Notes: generated by a model from the sequence alone, not told the origin. 64,000 nt of DNA from Gordionus sp. m RMFG-2023 (GCF_954871325.1 NC_088776.1:48068569-48132568); one strand, 5' to 3'; counted from the first letter of the stretch, positions 12,686-25,879 are shown. Numbers and translations are program-made.

Positions 12686-12880
12686 ATGCTATCCAAAGAA
12701 AAAATTGGCCATAATATGGAATGCGAAGAAGATAATAATGACTCGCATATTTGTGTGTATAATCTTCGGCTTATTTACAATCTCCATATCGCGACACACT
12801 CCAATTTATTGCTTGCTTACGAATTTATATTAACATTATTAGTTACTCAAGTAGCTGTGAGCGAAGCTTTAGCAAATTAA
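12686..12880 (+). pseudogene. hAT transposase C-terminal fragment (ZMYM1-like)
   Basis: The 64-residue frame ends in NLLLAYEFILTLLVTQVAVS, which resembles the hAT C-terminal dimerisation segment of ZMYM1-like proteins (pattern YPNLxxAYRxxLTxPVTVAS followed by ERSFSxLK). The rest of the domain and all upstream catalytic regions are missing here. It would be a relict of a DNA transposon. The similarity is judged by eye over about 30 residues only. Confidence 0.4.
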
Positions 12881-13169
12881 TAATAAAAAAAGATAGCGTG
12901 CCAATATTGGAAAGGGCAAATTAGTAAATTGGGAGTCCAAATTTAATTTGAGATGATATCCTCCTTTATTTAAAGACAAATTCGTTTTTGCTACATAATT
13001 TGTTAAAAAATTATAATATAGTATTATTTCAAGTGCAATTTTAAACGAGCAATTATCTTTTAATAATATATTGGTTTTTTTTTTCATTTATTAAAATAAT
13101 CGTAATAAATTTTTTAACACCTCGTTTTGGTAAATTTTGTCAAAATAAGATATTAAATTTTTAATATAG

Positions 13170-13290
13170 AATACGAGATGAAGCGCCGAAGGCCGGGCAA
13201 AAGTCAACCGAAGGCCCGTAAATGGGTGTATGGGGAAACCCCCCCATAAAACAGGCTTTTGGAATACGCCCACGGTGTCGAAGCATTCCC
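13170..13290 (+). repeat. GC-rich repeat end, related to the hAT at 58031
   Basis: The segment GCGCCGAAGGCCGGGCAAAAG, followed by GAAGGCCCG and then a G/C-run GGGGAAACCCCCCCATAA, closely parallels the right-hand end of the 58031-59716 element (GGCCGAAGGCCTGGCAAAAG then GCGAAACCCCCCATAA). It is probably a truncated copy of that family. No left end or target duplication was found. Confidence 0.5.
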
Positions 13291-13300
13291 AGTCTGTCCC

Positions 13301-16166
13301 TGGAAAGTGGATATATGGAATATCTTAAATGTTATTGGAAAATATACATGGAAATATGGAATATCAAATATTTTTGAAAAATATGTAATTTTAGTACATT
13401 ATGGTCTTGGATCAATGTAAGGGAATCTATGTAAAATAATAGGTTATTAGATGACAAGTAAAATCTTTAAAAATGGTTTATTTATATCTGATTATAGATA
13501 TGATTATGAATAACGTATTGTAGTCAAATAATTTACCAATATTATCAAAATTATTTTTTAATATGATTTTGTGTTTGAAGATTAATATTTTTTATTTGAC
13601 TTTATTCCTCTTATTAAAGTTAAATTCATAAATGTAAGTTTGATTATGTCTATCAATTTGAGTTTTAATATCATTTTTAAATAATATTTTCTAATTATTT
13701 ACAGTAAAAAATATGTAATATATTAATTAAAAACAAAAAATTTAAACAAATATTTATCATTCGATTAAAGAATATAATAAATTTCATCCAATAGCAATTA
13801 TTTTGGTAAATTCTAAAATAAATTTGGAGCAATTACTCCTTCATTTAATTCATAAGATGAAATTAATACCAATATTATTGAGCTTTTTATTGATTCATAT
13901 ATTGCTAACTTCTTCAATCATATGCAATGCAACGATATCTGGAGGTGGGTTATCGCAAATAGTCGATTAATTATGCAATCCTTAATAATTAACAATTTTT
14001 ACTGTTTTATATTCTAAGGGTATCATCTTTAAAATAGAAGAACATATGAAATGGTTTTATAATATTTTGATTTTATAAAATGTTTATTTTCTTAATTATA
14101 TAAATATCATATTTTTATCTAAATAAATTGATTTAAGAAAAAAATCTATTCATACTGAGAGGTTTTTTATTCATAAAAAATCCTAAGAGTTTTAAAAACT
14201 ATTTTATAAATATCTGACCCTTATCAACTGTCATATCAAAATTTGACAGATTGCGGTGATTGCCATGAAATGTTCTTATTTTATTTTTTATATTTTTTTC
14301 TAATATAAAATATTTTAGTCCATAAAAGTAACGCAAATAATTAATATATATATACTTTATTAGATATGTAAAATTTTAAATCTGAATTTTAAAAAATCTA
14401 GATATGTTTATTATGTTTTACAGTAATTAATATATGTTGCTTATTAAAATTAGTTTTAATCAACACTTCAAAACAACTTTTAATAATAATAATTGCAATA
14501 ACAGCTTGCCATATTAAATTAATGAGGAAATAATAGGCAATTCTAGTGTTTTACAAATCTATAATGCTTAAATAAAAAAAAGTTATATAAGGATAGGATT
14601 TTTTTAAAATTTTTATTGACATCTATTTTTCTGTTCTTATGTAAGATGTATCATGATTTTTTGGGAAGTGATAATTTTTTTTGTCTGTTAGATTCCTCCT
14701 ATAAATATTGTTATAGGGCTTTATACCCACTTGGTGCAAGTCTTTGACTGGATTATATTGGTTCTTTACTTCTTTCTATTATAGTGTTTCTCTGAAAATT
14801 TTCAATTGTAGTCATTTTTAAAAATTATACATTTTTCATTTAATTATTATCTATAGTCAGGGATGCACTGATATAACATTTTCATTGCTGATACTTGATT
14901 CCAATTTTTTTTAAAATAAAATATAATCCAAAAAAACTTTAATTTGAAATAAATATATTTTCCTAATTTTCCACAAAAACATTTTTTTATTATTAATTTT
15001 AATCATAAAAATACACTTGAATTTTAATATTTACTATAATTGTCTAAAATTATTCATTTAAAAGGTTTATTTAATGTTTAAATATTTTAAATACTTTTCC
15101 ATTGCTTAACCAGGTTTGGAAATTAAAATTCCTGAAAATTTACCACAACCACTTTTTATTCAGAATCCTTTTTTATAGTCCAGTTTCCATAAAAAATATG
15201 CAATTAATTAAGATTATTCATTTATATACAAATGCTTACCCAGGATATATTCAGAGGGGTTACTAAATGAATTTAAATAGTTCCTTTATGGCATAAATTC
15301 TGAATTATTTATAGATAAAATTATTATTTTAAAAACAAACTGATGTTAATTATTTTTGAAGAAGCATTAAAATTAAAAGCTCACATGTTATATTTAATTG
15401 TTAGATAGGATAGGATCATCTAGATTAGTAAATCATAAATTACTCCACAATTAAAATGTAATATTGATCTGCATTTAATTTCACAATAATTCTCATTTAC
15501 TAAGGGAATTACGATAATTTTTTTAGAGAATTGCTTAGATGTAAATTAATTGATTTATACTTTATAAATATAAATTTAAGGAATAAAATTTGTATAAATA
15601 ATGAGAAATAAAACGAGATATTTTTCCCAAAACATTTTGCAAAACTGGTAGATTTTTTCTGGCCATAACATAAATACACTTGTTGGGGTTGTCTGATTAT
15701 AAGCATCTATAAGATTTATGAAATAAAAGATTATTATTACCATTGCAGCAATAAATTAGATTGCCACACTAAAATAATTTATAAATTGTTAATATCATGA
15801 AGGCAAAAGGTTTTATTATAAGAAGTGCACCAGAAAATCGTGACTTAGATTTAAAAAATTCTTTTTGATTACAAATTTAGAAATGCAAAATTTTTTTTTA
15901 CCTGAAAATAAATTACTCATTTTATTATTTGACTATAATCTAGAATAAAAGTATTGTCAAGTTATATGACATAACAAAATATTGAAAATTTTGAGCTATC
16001 TTTTTTTTCTTCAAAACTCCTGATATTTAAATATATTTTACAACAATGCTTGCTAGGACAAAGATCTCATATATAATATAATAAAGATAGTCATAGATTT
16101 ATTTTTTCAGAGTCCTATTAGAAAATCTATTTTATTAGATATTATTTCTTTAACACCATTAGGAAA
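13301..16166. other. Upstream flank of TUG, no gene seen
   Basis: AT-rich, no supported coding region. A fragment at 14858 starts CAGGGATGCACTGATA; the same motif (AAGGATGCACTGATAC) recurs at 19744. Both look like single hAT-type terminal repeats. The promoter of the TUG gene must lie in this stretch, but I cannot identify its elements. Confidence 0.4.
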
Positions 16167-17915
16167 ATGTTCAAGACTTACGATATTTGCTTGCCCAACA
16201 AAAAATGGAAAAAATATACAGTATCACTCTACTCGTCGTTGTCCGATTTTATAGATAAAGTGGGGAAGGAGCACAATTTTAATAGCGAAAATTATTCGTT
16301 AATTCACCGAGGTAACGAATTGGATAAATCCCGCCATTTTCAGACTTATTCGAATATTCCTAATAATGGGCGAATCGAGTTTATATCGAAATCGCCTTCT
16401 TTGGGAGATCCAAATTCCGTACAATCGAATATCTTATTAAAAAATGAGGCTTCGACTAGTTCGCAAAATTATTTATTGAAAGATAGTAATGCTATTAACC
16501 TCGCGTTGGTGATAGAAAAGTCCCCGAATTTTAATTTTGAAGGGAAAATACAATTTAAGGTTAGCAGTAGCGACACGCTTTGGTCCATACTGACTACAAA
16601 GCGCGATGACTGCCATGATCCCATTTTTAAACGACTCGCTCAATATTTAATTAGTAATTTTGGTAGTTATAAGGAATATATCCCGCAAGTAATCTATTTT
16701 AGACAAATTATATGTGGCGTTAAGGATTTGACCGACACCACGCTTCAAACATTGGGGGTTCACGACGGATCAGTTAGAATTAAATTTAAGTTTGTTCATC
16801 AAGAATCGATATTAAAGGAGAATGAAGAACCACTCCAACAGATGCCTAAAGGTCATATATTTCCTTCAAAAATAGTAAATGCATCTCTATTAAAATCGAA
16901 ATACGATAAACTTTATGAAAACAAACAAAGTATTAATATATCTACGTATCAATCGGATTTCAATAATGTTTTAAATGAAAAAACTTTTAATACAAAACAA
17001 GATAATCTTATTCATAACGATGGGCATAATTTTAAAACAAAAACCCAAAATAATCTGGATGGTACTTACAAAAAGCTTAAAATGACTCCTGACATTCCCT
17101 CAACATCCTTCAATTATCAACAAAATCCTCATAATCCCGATAATTTGCCGCGCAATAATGAAAACCAACCGGCGATTATAAAAAGTGACAATCATAAAAA
17201 TAATACGCCATATAATTTAGATACAAAATCTTTCGCGAAAATTAACGTCGACAACCTATTTTCATCCATTACCCTAAATAACACCAATCCTCCCTTGGAT
17301 AGGAAAGCTTTTTATTATCTCATGCCACTTAATAAGGGCCTGGAAAAATCAACTCTCGCTTCACAAGCCATTCCTGACGAATTTTTCGAATTGACTGAAC
17401 TAGATGTTCGTTTTATGTTGTCGGATTTAGTGAAAAGGAGGCAGGATCTAGAAAACGCGCCACTCAAAACTCGTGAGATGATGCAACTGGAAGCGATGAA
17501 TAAGATGCATAGATATCCAAAATGTCTAGTCAGATTACATTTGCCAAAGCATAATCCCATGGTGGTTTTCGAAGAATGTGACAGGGTGTATATTCAAGCT
17601 ATGTTCAGATCCGATGAAACTTTATCAGATTTGTACAATTTTGTTAAAGAAAGCATACCAGTATTGAAGATAGGTCAGACGTCGTTTTACTTATTTACCG
17701 CACCTCCCAAACATTTGTTGCAAAATACAAATCACATTACGCTATTCGATGCCAATCTATATCCTAGCACCATAATTCACATTGGTTTTAATCCAGGACT
17801 TAAGTCCGTTAAAAATGAATTGAACAATACTATTAAACTACCAAAATATTTAGCGAAGGATGCTGAGTTAATGATGAACGATTTTTTTGTAGAACTAGGA
17901 ACGGATAAAAAATAG
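16167..17915 (+). CDS. ASPSCR1: ASPSCR1/TUG homologue (UBX-domain p97 cofactor)
   Basis: TUG (UBXD9) is a p97/VCP cofactor; in vertebrates it tethers GLUT4 vesicles and disassembles p97 hexamers. The 582-residue frame is intronless and looks whole. Residues 1-75 match the TUG N-terminal ubiquitin-like fold (PNKKWKKYTV, then NYSLIHRGNELD and NIPNNGRIEF). Residues 110-213 match the second ubiquitin-like domain (TLQTLGVHDGSVRIKFKFV). A low-complexity Asn-rich linker follows. Residues 404-409 DEFFEL start the conserved segment before the UBX domain (about 452-545, with FYLFTAPPKHLLQ and LFDANLYPSTIIHIG). The first ATG in frame was taken; it starts directly with the conserved domain. A polyadenylation-type AATAAA lies near 17996. 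Identification is strong; the cellular role is inferred from the family. The absence of introns contrasts with the neighbouring SLC12 gene and might indicate retroposition. Confidence 0.95.
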   Translation: MFKTYDICLPNKKWKKYTVSLYSSLSDFIDKVGKEHNFNSENYSLIHRGNELDKSRHFQTYSNIPNNGRIEFISKSPSLGDPNSVQSNILLKNEASTSSQNYLLKDSNAINLALVIEKSPNFNFEGKIQFKVSSSDTLWSILTTKRDDCHDPIFKRLAQYLISNFGSYKEYIPQVIYFRQIICGVKDLTDTTLQTLGVHDGSVRIKFKFVHQESILKENEEPLQQMPKGHIFPSKIVNASLLKSKYDKLYENKQSINISTYQSDFNNVLNEKTFNTKQDNLIHNDGHNFKTKTQNNLDGTYKKLKMTPDIPSTSFNYQQNPHNPDNLPRNNENQPAIIKSDNHKNNTPYNLDTKSFAKINVDNLFSSITLNNTNPPLDRKAFYYLMPLNKGLEKSTLASQAIPDEFFELTELDVRFMLSDLVKRRQDLENAPLKTREMMQLEAMNKMHRYPKCLVRLHLPKHNPMVVFEECDRVYIQAMFRSDETLSDLYNFVKESIPVLKIGQTSFYLFTAPPKHLLQNTNHITLFDANLYPSTIIHIGFNPGLKSVKNELNNTIKLPKYLAKDAELMMNDFFVELGTDKK

Positions 17916-19167
17916 TTGATTTTAATATAAAATATGTGAGAACATTATTTATTGGTAAAATTTTGATATAGGGTGACATTATTTAATCGCTCAGAATAAA
18001 TAAATAATTTCTTATTGCTCAGATAATAAGCTGGATTACTGAGAAAGATAATAATTGATTAGATATTTAAAATGCTCATAATTTATTTGAAATTCACGCT
18101 TATTCGTTTGAATTATAAGAAATAATTTATTAGAGTAGTTCCGATAAATTTTAAAAATTGGAATTTTTGTTTTATAAATAAAATTTTCAACAATGATATG
18201 AACAGGGATGTAGTTTAGGTCGTAAATTTTATATAGTATTGGCCAATGACAATATGCATGGATACTATCCGTTAATACATTGTCTGCCCCCATTAGGATC
18301 ATTTTAAGTGATTATTTCTAAAATACTTGTTTCTTTTACACTTTTTACCTCTAAATAATTAAAGTATGTTAATTATATGAAAAGTATATCTAAGTTAAAA
18401 TATTTCCAAAATCATAATTTATACTAATAGTATTCCTAATCTTCAACATATTTTGTTATTTATCCATAACTACGCTTGTAACGGTGCAATTAAAATATTT
18501 CTTTATATAATGACTTATTTTTTCAAATTATTTAATTTTCTTATATTTGTAAAATATTTAAAATTTACTTTTCTAATAAAAATGATATGAAAGTATTCTT
18601 CTTGATATTTCAAAATTAAAACGGTTTAAAATTTTATTGATGAATCTTCACGTTTAAAGTTTTGGTCAAATCTAACCTTTTTTAAAAAAATCCTGATTAT
18701 AACCAAAAATGTTTGCTTTAAAAATAGGAATATAACATGATAGAGTATTGTAATTCATTTTATTCAATTATATTTACATTTGTATTATATTAACTAGTAA
18801 TACTTAATAATATAATATTCCATATCATATAAGATCATAATTGTTCACTCAATTGATTTTGAATAATATCCAAGGAGTTTAAAGAGAGTTGTAAACTTTT
18901 CATCCGTGCATAAGATGATCCCTCATGTTGTTGACCTAATTTAAAGTTATAAGATATCAAAAAGGGAAAGGTAGGGGCACTCTACTTCCATATATCCTGC
19001 AATGCCAATATTACCCTTATTGAAAAATAAGGAAATCAAACTTTATTTGTAATGGTACTATGACAGCTAATTATAATAGCATCTATAATATGAGAGGATT
19101 GGCTCATATAGTAGGGAAATAGAATTTTATGAAGCCAATATATTTTTTAGTTATCATTACATATAAA
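17916..19167. other. 3' flank of TUG, no gene seen
   Basis: AT-rich sequence with the likely TUG 3' UTR at its start (AATAAA-type signals near 17996). The short minus-strand frames here have no recognisable content. Confidence 0.5.
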
Positions 19168-19306
19168 TTGAAAGCAAAAATGTAGTATATTAATCAAAAG
19201 CAAAAATGTAGTATATTAATCAAAAGCAAAAGTGGTATATTAGTCGAAAGCTAAAAAGTTTATAATCATCAAAAACAAAAGATGGTATATTATTCAAAAG
19301 CTAAAA
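19168..19306. repeat. Minisatellite, ~26-30 bp unit, about 5 copies
   Basis: The unit AAAAGCAAAAATGTAGTATA followed by TTAATC recurs about five times with progressive decay; the first two copies are nearly identical. Confidence 0.8.
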
Positions 19307-20383
19307 CTATATATATGTATTTTGTGGCTATAAAAGGAATTTGAATATATAATTGAAGCTATTATAAAACCATAGTAGTATAAATAATATATAATACTAC
19401 AATTATTACTGCAATACCCTACCAAATCAAAATTAGCTAAAAAAAGGAAATCAAAATTAGATATTTTCTTGCCTTTCCGCTTACATTCATTTACACCCCT
19501 TCCCCTAATTTTTATTATAATGATAAGATCTTAATAAGGCCCTATCCCCTCTTCTCTGGTAGGTTCAGAGCACCTTGCCCTCCTGTTTTAAACGTGTTTG
19601 GATAAAAATTATTTGTGGGGGGTCCCAATGGGTTGTTTATAAACTATTTTCACTAAATAGCTGTTATAATTGATAATAGTTATTGGCAAAGATTGATTTT
19701 GAACCTTGTTAAGCCAATTATTTCAAATCACATAATAATAATCAAGGATGCACTGATACTAACATGATTAACTTAATTTCGTTATTTTGCTGACATAATT
19801 TAGTATCACTATAATAGTTTTTGTTTTCTGATTACTTATTTCAAGAAATTAATTTGTAAATTGATTTAATTTAAATTTGATCATAACATTTTTTTATATT
19901 ATTATACAATTTAACAGTTTATATAAATAATTTTAAAATCATAAAAAGAGGCATTCAAAGTATATTTATGTATGAAGAGAGCTAAATTTAAAAAATGTGC
20001 ATTTGGCAGATTCCCCCCATCCCCATAGTATAGGTGTGTAACCTGTGGTGGAAGGGGATAAAAAATTTTGAAAAAATATAAAAGGAAACTGGTGTATAGC
20101 TAGCATATGTGGGGGAGGGTGGGAGAAATCCTTCACCCCATAGCAAGAATTTTTGAAAAAACATAAAACAGCTTCATGAATTGTGAATTGCAAGGTATTT
20201 TATTTCAAATATGTTATATTCTATTCTAAATATTACCAAAAGTTAAATTAATTTAAATATTTATTTCTTGTATATCTTATCTCACCAAAGTTTAAAGTTT
20301 CTCTTATATTTTTGACATTAAACACTTATTGATATAATTTATCAACCAAAAAAAATTATATTTAATTTATCTTTATTAAAACC
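19307..20383. other. Non-coding stretch with C/G-run blocks
   Basis: AT-rich with isolated GC-rich blocks (near 20010-20035 and 20105-20145) and a single hAT-type terminal motif near 19744. No gene recognised. Confidence 0.4.
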
Positions 20384-21130
20384 ATGATTAGAAAATTTCT
20401 AGTATATGAAAATAGACAGAATTTGTTGAATATAATTAAATCTGAGACTTATTGTGCTACAGGAAAAAAAACTGCAAAACAAAAAAGAACCTTCAGCATC
20501 AAGCTATTACAGCATTTTTTGGATCTAGAAAAGCTTATTTTTATGCCCTTGGAGAAATATCAAAATCACCTGAAACACATATTTCATCTGCAGCTATAGA
20601 TTTAATTTGACTGCTGATTTTTTTCATTGGAATGTATTAATAAATTATTTATTATACATAACAATTTTATGCAATATTTTCAAAAAAAAATGGATCTGGC
20701 TGAAATTATGAGAATCATGAATATTATTATTACAACTTAGAAGACTGATATAATATCGACCAGGAATTTCTCGAGATTTATGTGATTGTTGTGGTGAGAG
20801 CCAAATTATATGATTTTGATATTTACAAGCCTAGACTTTACCTAAATATTTAACAAATTTTATTCAATATAAATGTATCTGACAGCCAATTAATTTCAAA
20901 ATTTAAATGTTATCAAAGATTCATAATTATAGATAATCCAAGAAATACAATGAAAGCATTGAATAAAAATATATTGAGAGGGCCTTCTCTCAATGCAAAG
21001 AATAAATACCTATATCAAAAATATGGCATCGCAAAATTGAATGAATAGGCTAGCTTTACTCATTGTACAACACAAAACATTGCAAAATATGATATGAAAA
21101 TGAAGAATAAATATTAAAGGTTATGCAACA
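20384..21130 (+). pseudogene. Unrecognised coding-like relict
   Basis: This stretch is less repetitive than its flanks and looks like decayed coding sequence. One open frame runs from 20384 to 20599. An overlapping frame near 20497-20607 reads HQAITAFFGSRKAYFYALGE and on, with better amino-acid composition. Further fragments up to about 21130 have codon-like texture but are interrupted. I do not recognise the protein. It may be a transposon gene remnant. Confidence 0.25.
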
Positions 21131-21669
21131 ATACCTGAAACCTAGCTCAAAAGCAAGGAAAAACAATTTTTGAATTAAACTGGGTGAATAGATCAATTTT
21201 TAATGTGCCAGGTCTAAGTTTTGAAAAAATATATTAAAGCTGGTAATTAAGCAAATTTATGTTCCTTCGTAAAAATTTATTATCGGCTGGGTTAAACAAC
21301 TTGTGCAAATATATTTTATGGCCTAGGAGAAGTAAAAATAATGAGCTGACATTTTCACCAGTCTGTCTTGCATGTTATTTGCAAGACTCACACCAAATAT
21401 CAGCCTGATAGAAAGTGTCAGTGATTTCTGATTATTGTTTTTTTAACATTTACAAAAAACTAGGCAAAGTTTGCATGGTTTAATATATAATTTGTATAAT
21501 CATATATATAAACATGTTAACCTGAACTGATTTCCACTAAATAATTTATATTACTTAGTAATTCAATATAAACTTTCTCAATTTCTTTGGTAAACTGATT
21601 ATTTAAATTTTCAACTTGTTTTGCTACAGATTTTTCTTTGGACATTTCATTCAATAATAGACCTAAGAT

Positions 21670-21722
21670 GTAATATTACAATATTCGGTACATTTTATCA
21701 TACCCGAATACTGTAATATTTG
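21670..21722. repeat. Short inverted repeat (hairpin)
   Basis: The arms GTAATATTACAATATTCGGTA and its near-complement TACCCGAATACTGTAATATT are separated by about ten bases. This could be a small fold-back element. It lies just left of the larger inverted-repeat element at 21809. Confidence 0.6.
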
Positions 21723-21808
21723 AGCTATTTGCTTTTCAACTTCTTCTAATTTATTTATGTTTTCTAAAGGAGTCCTGCTCATTTGAATTTAAAATTCTTT
21801 GGTTGGTA

Positions 21809-22276
21809 TAACTTTCATATAAAAACCTTTCATATAAATAATTGCGACTTTATATGGTTAATGAGTGAATGTATGGAAATATTCTAAATACTAACCTAAT
21901 TTGCTAAATACCGACCAAAATATTAAAATGTAATAAAACTCTTATTATTTAATATATTAATACGGAATCACGTGGTCGAGTCCGGCCTCCTATATATTAT
22001 CCCCCCAAGGATGAAACCACCAAGTTAGAATAAGAAAAAAAACATGACCATTCCCGGGATTCGAACCCGGGACCATGGGATAAGTAAGCCAAGCTCTTGT
22101 CTACTAGGCCATAGAGGCTTTTCAAAATTCACGATTTTTCAAATATATATTATAAATACGTTTAATTTTTTATAACCAATGGGTATAAAGTCGCAATTAT
22201 CACAACCAATCATAAAAATAGTCGCAATTATTCTCATTCGCAATTTTTTATATGAAAGGTTTTTATATGAAAGTTA
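21809..22276. mobile_element. Terminal-inverted-repeat element carrying a SINE
   Basis: The left end starts TAACTTTCATATAAAAACCT and the right end is its reverse complement, with inverted similarity continuing inward for about 38 bases (through TTTCATATAA and AATTGCGA). The interior includes a tRNA-derived SINE-like segment. No clear target-site duplication is visible, so the superfamily is undetermined. Confidence 0.65.
21965..22125 (-). mobile_element. tRNA-derived SINE (or tRNA pseudogene)
   Basis: On the minus strand the sequence has an A box, TGGCCTAGTAGA, and a perfect B box with T-arm, TCCCGGGTTCGAATCCCGGGA (22036-22056), the internal promoter of RNA polymerase III. The 5' acceptor side (GCCTCTA) does not pair with the bases after the T arm (ATGGTCA), so it is not a functional tRNA. 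A T-rich run follows the B box, as in tRNA-derived SINEs. Confidence 0.65.
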
Positions 22277-25200
22277 GGGAAACGAAATTCTTTACCATAA
22301 GAGACAATCCAGTTATATCTAATTTGACAGATTTTTAAGATAGATGTCAATTGTTATAGAATATTAGAAAAATTGTCATTTTTTCGAAAGAAATTCTTCA
22401 TACTAATTTTAATATGTTGAAGTAATAAATGTTGGTCTAAGAGTTTTAATTGTTAGAAAATTATGTATATTAATTTTCATTTATTTGTATAACATCATAT
22501 TTGTAATTCAATATTTATATAACTCAATATTGTAAATTTAATATTCTCTACTTATTTTAGTAAAAAAATTAACATTTCTATCGAAGTCTTCGATTCTATT
22601 ATAATACTCACGCAAGAAAATACTTCATCTTAAAAAGCAATTATACCCCCCCCCCCACCCACTCTTTATTGGACGCAAAAAAAAGGTGGGAGACCAACAC
22701 ACCCCAAACACTCCTTCCTATTCAGCGTTTACATGAGCGGGAGGGGTGGGAATAGTTTGCATCCTATTCTTTTGAGGAGGTAGGCTGCTTTAATGGGGGT
22801 ATGATAAATTTTTTGAGGGGTTATCTATTAAATTTTGAGATCAAATAGGACAAAATTTATTGCTATAAAAATTAATACTTTTATTATAGAATTATTATAA
22901 TACAATTCATCGACCAAATCTATATATTACAAACAATCATAGACATTATTTCCCAAATAAACTTTCATGATCAAAAAACAATTCTTTTATATTCACAGTA
23001 TTTTGATAGTTGGTGGTAGAACTAAAATAATTTAAGTTATTCTTTTTAAAATTTATGAAATGAGCACCAGTATAATTAATAATGGTAAAACATAACTGCC
23101 GAAGGTGGCGAAAATATTTTAAAAGGGTAGATTTTTGAGGGGGTGGGGGTTTGCATCCAGTGAAAATTCTGTCATGTAGTCGATGTATCAGATGAATAAT
23201 TGAGAGTCACCATCGGTGTACGTCTAGGGTGTAACATGGTCCGGCCTCACACTTGTGTTAAATGTAATAAGATTCGAAAGCAGACACGGCCTGAATTGTT
23301 TTTATAGTCAAGTTTAATATCAATGCCATATTTCATTCAATTATGTCATCAATAACTGTTTTATAAGTTACTTAACAATCTTGAACCCATCAACCTATTC
23401 TCCGCGGACGGATTAAGACGTGATGGAATAACTACAATTCTTTAGTCTCTGTAAATCATCAATATTGTATTTTACTTGTATCTTATTATTTTCTTCTAAC
23501 ACAAGCATAAATATATTAAACCAGGCCAATTAAAAAATAAAAATTTCAACAATTTTATATTTACATTAAAAGTCATATCCGCAAACCGCCAATTTTCACC
23601 TAATACTTTTTAATTTTTGAAAACTTTAGGCATGACATTTTACCAATGAGGCTAGTGAATTCCTTTCAAAAAAATTTGGAATAAAATATTCCAACATAAC
23701 TATGGCTAAATTTTGGGTCGCAAATAGTCGACATATTTTATTGATATTAATATACATAATTTTTAATATATTTTTATAGCTTTTTAAATAAATTATATTA
23801 ATAAAGATTGATTATAAAAAAATTAAAAATAATAATAATACAAAAAAAAACATAAATAAAATAAAATGGAAGAATGCTGGTTGATGTGAGATAAAAATTT
23901 AACTTAAGTAATATATAAAATTTGATAATATATAATATATAAAGAAATAAAAAATAAATTTTCTATATTTTTAAGAAAAAATTTAAAGTAATGAGTAAGA
24001 TTTCGTTTTACATTTACTTAAAAAAAACACGTTACTCATAATTTAAAAAAATAACAAACGTCATTTCTTTGCCTCGAAAAAGGGCCATCAGTAACGATGT
24101 TACTTTGCAACAATATAAGAATTATATAATGAAAACAAACAAGTATTTTTTTTAAGAAATATTATATTCTGAAAATCAATGGGGAAAAAACCTCTTTCCA
24201 CATCAATAATAATCGATTAATTTTTAAAAATGCTTCGTTGAAAAAAAACATTTGTAACATAACAATGTTCAATGAAGGATTTTACAAATTGCAATTTAGA
24301 TAAATTCAAATTTATAAAGTGGTCAAGATAAATTTTAAATATTATCGCCTTTGCGCGCTTATTTTTTTGTATAGTATTAATCGCGCGCTACTTTTAAAAG
24401 TAGTATCTAAAATAAAATTGTCTATAAAGTAAAACAAAGTGTTTATGTATAATATATTATAGAACACACATATATTATGTAGAGGAAAACATATATATGT
24501 GATACAACGGATAAACGCAACAAAATCTTTAAACTTTATTCTGGAAAACATTTAGCCAGGCAAAATATTTGACTTTAAAAAGTATATTTAAAAATATTAA
24601 ATAAAATGATCAAAATTGAGTAAAAATTTATTCTTATAGAGAAAAAAGGGAATAAAATGAATAGTATTATAGCGCAAAGTGTTTAAATAAAGTAAAATTT
24701 ACATAATCCATGTAAGTTTTATACATAGATTATAAACATTGATCAAATCTATATATTGCAATCATAATTATTTAGAATTAAATGTTTACCGTCCCACATA
24801 TAAATTTATTTTTTAATTAAATTTAAATCGAATACTTCTAAAAATAATTATACTATAAGACAAACAACTATCTCTATTATTCGCTAATTACATTTAAATT
24901 AATATTTAAAAATGTTGATATTAAAAAAGAGTATGTCAATCGTTTACTGTTAAGAGTTATCTTTAAACTATTATAATCAGGAGTGCATTGCGAGGCGGGC
25001 TAAGTCTTCCCGCTATTTTTTTTTAGCTACCCCTCCAAATTTTGACGGGAAGTGAGGATTCTAACAAAAATTATAATATTTTTTTAAAAGTATTAAATTT
25101 GAATCCCTTTTCTCATTAATATTGTTGCAAAAATTAAATTTTTATATAATCAAAAATCTTCTATTTTTTTATAACCACATAGAAAGATAGAGAAGCATAA

Positions 25201-25879
25201 AATTTTATATTTCAATATTTTTATTTTCCATTATATAGAAATCTTTATAAGTCGTCTCTGCTTCTACTTTATTTAAAGTATAGGGTGAGATTTACCCTCA
25301 ACAAATAGTGATAATAATTAGCTCCATTGTTAGTATGTTTTGAGTCAAATCCAAAAAGGCTCAACTAAATTTTAAATCACTCGTTCTAGATTTAAACTTA
25401 ACGGATACCTCAAACTTGAAAGATAAATACACCCTTGCCTCAAAACTGCGATTTTTTTTAGGATTGAGCTGATTTAATAACCCTACAGGCAAAAAATAAT
25501 ACAAACAAACAAATTCATATTTTTTATTAGGTTTGCCAACAAACCATTTTTTTTGATTGACTGAATTGAAAAAAAATAAATATTTGAAACATATTGACAA
25601 TAATAGAATATTATGTAAGCAGAAAACTATACGAAAATTTTATGAAGAATGGGAAATAGCTATAATAAAAATTAAAATTTTTTTTAACAGTTATTTTTAT
25701 CTTTAATCCACAATTAGTGTTTATTTTTACTTTATCTTACTCATCTTTGGATATGTATCACCTATAATACAAATTACTCTCCTAGGGATAGGCGCTAAAT
25801 TATCACGTTTAAATATATAATAAGGTAATATTGTACTCATTTCAATGAAAATTATTTTATTTATTATTGTTCAATCACA
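22277..25879. other. Non-coding stretch with C/G tracts
   Basis: No gene recognised. A C-run at 22647-22659 and a GC-richer block to 22830, plus G-rich DNA near 23140, interrupt otherwise AT-rich sequence. Short frames at 24342-24551 and 25361-25600 (minus) have no recognisable content. Confidence 0.4.

Noticed and set aside
22030-22125. Functional tRNA gene on the minus strand
   Set aside because: T-arm and promoter boxes are good but the acceptor stem cannot pair, so a SINE or pseudogene is more likely.
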